This document shows positions 4,914-8,257 of a stretch of 8,257 nucleotides of DNA, one piece after another. The notes beneath the pieces were generated by a model, which made no database searches, was not told the origin of the DNA, and worked only from the letters and a program-made list of their open reading frames with translations. Every line of letters begins with the position of its first letter. Within the stretch, counting starts at the first letter, position 1. The position numbers and the translations under genes were made by a program. This stretch comes from Rhodospirillaceae bacterium (lineage in GTDB: Bacteria > Pseudomonadota > Alphaproteobacteria > UBA11136), in contig NZAO01000034.1 of NCBI GenBank assembly GCA_002686135.1, forward strand, positions 24,026-32,282, written 5' to 3'.

Positions 4914-5408
4914 ATGGCGGACGAATTGTTGCAATACGATCAAATGGTCGAAAATGCGCTTCGCTCCGTCGTTCGCGAGTCCCTTCTCGAGGTCGCCGAA
5001 TACGGCTTTCCCGGCAAGCACCATTTCTACATCACCTTCCGCACCGGACACGACGATGTGGACATTCCTGGCCATCTGATCAAACAGCACCCCCAGGAAA
5101 TGACCATCGTTCTCGAACACCAGTTCTGGGGGCTGGAGGTGGAAGAGGATTTCTTCGAGGTCACCTTAAGCTTCAACAAGGCCCACGAACGCCTGCATAT
5201 TCCCTTTGCCGCCGTCACCAGCTTCGCCGATCCCTCGGTCAAATTCGGCCTGCAGGTAACGTCCGTTGACAGCACCGAACCCATCCCCACAGAGATCGAG
5301 GACAGCGACGCCAGGGAAACCGATGCGGAATCCGGGGAACGCACGTCCGATGGCGGCGGCGAGGTAGTGACCCTGGACGCCTTCCGCAAGCGGCCAGGTA
5401 GGAACTGA
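4914..5408 (+). CDS. sspB: SspB, ClpXP adaptor for tmRNA-tagged proteins
   Basis: SspB binds the tmRNA tag on rescued polypeptides and tethers them to the ClpX unfoldase, speeding degradation by ClpXP in the cytoplasm. The protein is 164 aa. Seen: the conserved N-terminal helix and dimer region LLQYDQMVENALRSVVRES (about 5-23), the core GFPGKHHFYITFRT (31-44), EMTIVLEHQFW (62-72) and FAAVTSFADPSVKFGLQ (98-114). An acidic, flexible linker (about 119-149) follows, then a conserved tail EVVTLDAFRK (150-159), which by analogy with E. coli SspB and Caulobacter SspB-alpha should be the ClpX-docking motif. The length and tail fit the alphaproteobacterial form, formerly annotated as DUF1321/stringent starvation protein B. 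It lies directly downstream of ssrA, which makes the tag and its reader neighbours. The start matches homologues despite a 2-base Shine-Dalgarno spacer. Confidence 0.95.
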   Translation: MADELLQYDQMVENALRSVVRESLLEVAEYGFPGKHHFYITFRTGHDDVDIPGHLIKQHPQEMTIVLEHQFWGLEVEEDFFEVTLSFNKAHERLHIPFAAVTSFADPSVKFGLQVTSVDSTEPIPTEIEDSDARETDAESGERTSDGGGEVVTLDAFRKRPGRN

Positions 5409-5477
5409 CGTCCATCCCCAGCGTATAACCCCTTTCCTTCGGCTCTTTATCTTCGGGCCCTTTCTCCGGACAGCTCC

Positions 5478-7108
<1,631 letters not shown>

Positions 7109-7109
<1 letters not shown>

Positions 7110-7372
7110 TGACCGCCCCCCTAATAATCGCACAGCAGGAAAACAGCGACGGTGCGCGCATGGTCAAGCATTCGGTGATCATCGCCGGCCACCGCACCAG
7201 CGTATCGCTGGAAAACGCCTTCTGGAAAGTCCTGGGTGAAATCGCCGCGCGCCGGGGCCTGTCGCGCAACCGCTTGATCGGCATTATCGACCGTGACCGC
7301 GACGGCAACCTCTCCAGCGCCATCCGCCTCTTCGTGCTCGACGAATTACGGCGCCGGGAACCACCCGGTTAA
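7109..7372 (+). CDS. Small ribbon-helix-helix domain protein (RHH_4 type)
   Basis: An 87-aa protein with a ribbon-helix-helix fold, normally a dimeric DNA-binding fold; the target is unknown. Seen: a divergent N-terminus (1-18), then VKHSVIIAGHRTSVSLENAFW (19-39), the beta-strand and first-helix region, EIAARRGLSRNRLIGIIDRDR (44-64), and NLSSAIRLFVLDELRRR (67-83). This pattern is that of the RHH_4 family, frequent in alphaproteobacteria. The ATG at 7109 overlaps the fumarase stop as TGATG, with no Shine-Dalgarno, so translational coupling is likely. An in-frame TTG lies 3 bases upstream and an ATG at 7160 (MVKHSV) would leave just the domain; many homologues start there. It may regulate its own operon, but nothing in the sequence shows this. 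It converges with the next gene across 16 bases. Confidence 0.85.
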
Positions 7373-7388
7373 GGCTACCCGCCCAGGG

Positions 7389-8257
7389 CTATTTGAATAT
7401 TTCCTTTAAAATCCCCTTCAGCGCCTTTTCCGGCTCCTTGAGGGGATCGACGGTTTCGGGCTGTTGTGTCGGTGCGGGTGCGGCCTGACCTGCTCCACCG
7501 CCGCCGAGGACCTGATCGAGAATTTCTCCCACGCCGTCTTCGCCCTCCTTCTTGGGGACAACCTTGCGCAACAGGGAGCCCACGCCGCGCTGCAACAGAA
7601 ATGCCTGCATGCGTTCCACATCGAAGACCCGTTTAGGCTGGTCTATGGAACCGCTGAGACGCATGCCAAAGGGCGGTGCCTTGGGATGCTCGGTGAGGAA
7701 AAAATTGGCCTTGATATCCAGCACCCAGCGCGGCAGGTCGATGACCCCGGTGGCCCGGCCTTCCCCAGCCCGGGCCACCAACAGGATATCATCGGTGCGG
7801 ACCACGCCATTTGCGATGTTGAAGGTGCCGTCGAGGCGCGAGAACCGGGTCTGCCCACCCGACATGGAGGTCTGAAGCAGGGAGAGAAAGCCTATGGCAT
7901 CATCAAGTTTTTTCAGTCTCTCGCTGACGGCGGTGAGATTGAAACCCTCCACCACGCCCTTGGTTACCTTCATCGCCCCCTTGCCGGAAAGGGCGGAGAT
8001 CATCTCCATGGAACTGCGGCCCGAGGTGGCGGTATTAAGGGTGAACTGCAACCGTCCGTCGGCCACGTCGATATCGCCAGCCGTGAACAGGGCCTGTTTG
8101 ATATCGGCGTTGACCACGGAAATGCTGCTGGAAAGGGTGGGCACCTTTGCCGCCACAAGGCGGCTCTGCATGTTGAAATCGCCCTCGAACATCTTCCCTG
8201 AAAGCTGGGAGACGGTGAGCACCGACTCTTTCAGGTTCATCACCAGCTGCGGCTGAT
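7389..8257 (-). CDS. AsmA family protein, C-terminal part (N-terminus outside window)
   Basis: Frame open to the right edge; the last 288 residues are visible. AsmA-family proteins are large inner-membrane-anchored periplasmic proteins related to bridge-like lipid-transfer proteins and involved in outer-membrane homeostasis. Seen: repeating beta-strand modules such as LTVSQLSGKMFEGDFNMQS and GDIDVADGRLQFTLNTATSG, the conserved AsmA C-terminal block GKGAMKVTKGVVEGFNLTAV with the following SRLDGTFNIANGVVRTDDILL, a RVFDVERMQAFLLQRGVGSL region, a Gly/Ala/Pro/Gln-rich linker and the end LKGILKEIFK. A frame beginning at GTG 8243 is not a real start, because coding continues through QPQL to the edge and the domain is incomplete. 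The convergent gap to the ribbon-helix-helix gene is 16 bases, with no clear terminator. Confidence 0.92.
   Translation of the reverse strand, partial: QPQLVMNLKESVLTVSQLSGKMFEGDFNMQSRLVAAKVPTLSSSISVVNADIKQALFTAGDIDVADGRLQFTLNTATSGRSSMEMISALSGKGAMKVTKGVVEGFNLTAVSERLKKLDDAIGFLSLLQTSMSGGQTRFSRLDGTFNIANGVVRTDDILLVARAGEGRATGVIDLPRWVLDIKANFFLTEHPKAPPFGMRLSGSIDQPKRVFDVERMQAFLLQRGVGSLLRKVVPKKEGEDGVGEILDQVLGGGGAGQAAPAPTQQPETVDPLKEPEKALKGILKEIFK

Noticed and set aside
7464..8201. 245-residue plus-strand frame
   Set aside because: Antisense to the AsmA-family gene; the minus-strand reading has the AsmA C-terminal block and a proper end.
8241..8243. GTG at 8243 as start of the AsmA-family gene
   Set aside because: The frame stays open to the window edge (QPQLVMNLKES) and the visible part begins in the middle of a beta-rich module, so the gene is cut by the window.

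Overview
The window reads as ordinary chromosomal core sequence from an alphaproteobacterium, most likely of the Rhodospirillales kind. The lineage call rests on a circularly permuted tmRNA gene, an SspB of the alphaproteobacterial type with a conserved C-terminal tail, ThyX as thymidylate synthase, a class I iron-sulfur fumarase, and a small ribbon-helix-helix protein of the AGHRTS type. Base composition is moderately GC-rich and looks even throughout. I see no mobile element, CRISPR array, tRNA, rRNA or other sign of recent transfer.

Layout. Positions 1-1477 (minus) hold hflK followed by the first part of hflC, overlapping by ATGA; hflC runs off the left edge. Divergent from them is mrp/apbC at 1719-2852 (plus), the Fe-S carrier ATPase. 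Convergent with mrp is a small SRPBCC protein at 2933-3355 (minus), whose best start is an unusual ATA codon. Upstream of it on the same strand is thyX at 3460-4407. Divergent from thyX is ssrA (about 4588-4878, plus), encoding a two-piece tmRNA in permuted order: the acceptor half with its encoded CCA precedes the 5' half and the tag frame. Then come sspB (4914-5408), class I fumarase (5478-7109) and a ribbon-helix-helix gene (7109-7372) overlapping the fumarase stop. Convergent with that gene, at 7389-8257 (minus), is the C-terminal part of an AsmA-family protein that runs off the right edge.

How the genes relate. The clearest functional pair is ssrA and sspB. The tmRNA rescues stalled ribosomes and appends the tag AANDNQIALAA (first Ala from the charged tmRNA), and SspB delivers tagged proteins to ClpXP. 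HflK and HflC form the membrane complex that modulates the FtsH protease, so much of the window concerns protein quality control. Mrp (Fe-S delivery) and class I fumarase (a [4Fe-4S] enzyme) are linked by cofactor, but they are not in one operon and I infer no more than that.

The most informative region is 4417-4913. It lacks a protein gene and is explained by the permuted tmRNA: a 7-bp acceptor stem with the G3-U70 alanine identity pair, a T-arm with a non-canonical loop, a P2 helix, a pseudoknot before the tag, a hairpin around the tag stop codon and an H-type pseudoknot after it. I found no convincing new multi-gene system. What deserves a second look is mainly the tmRNA architecture, the ssrA-sspB linkage and the ATA start.
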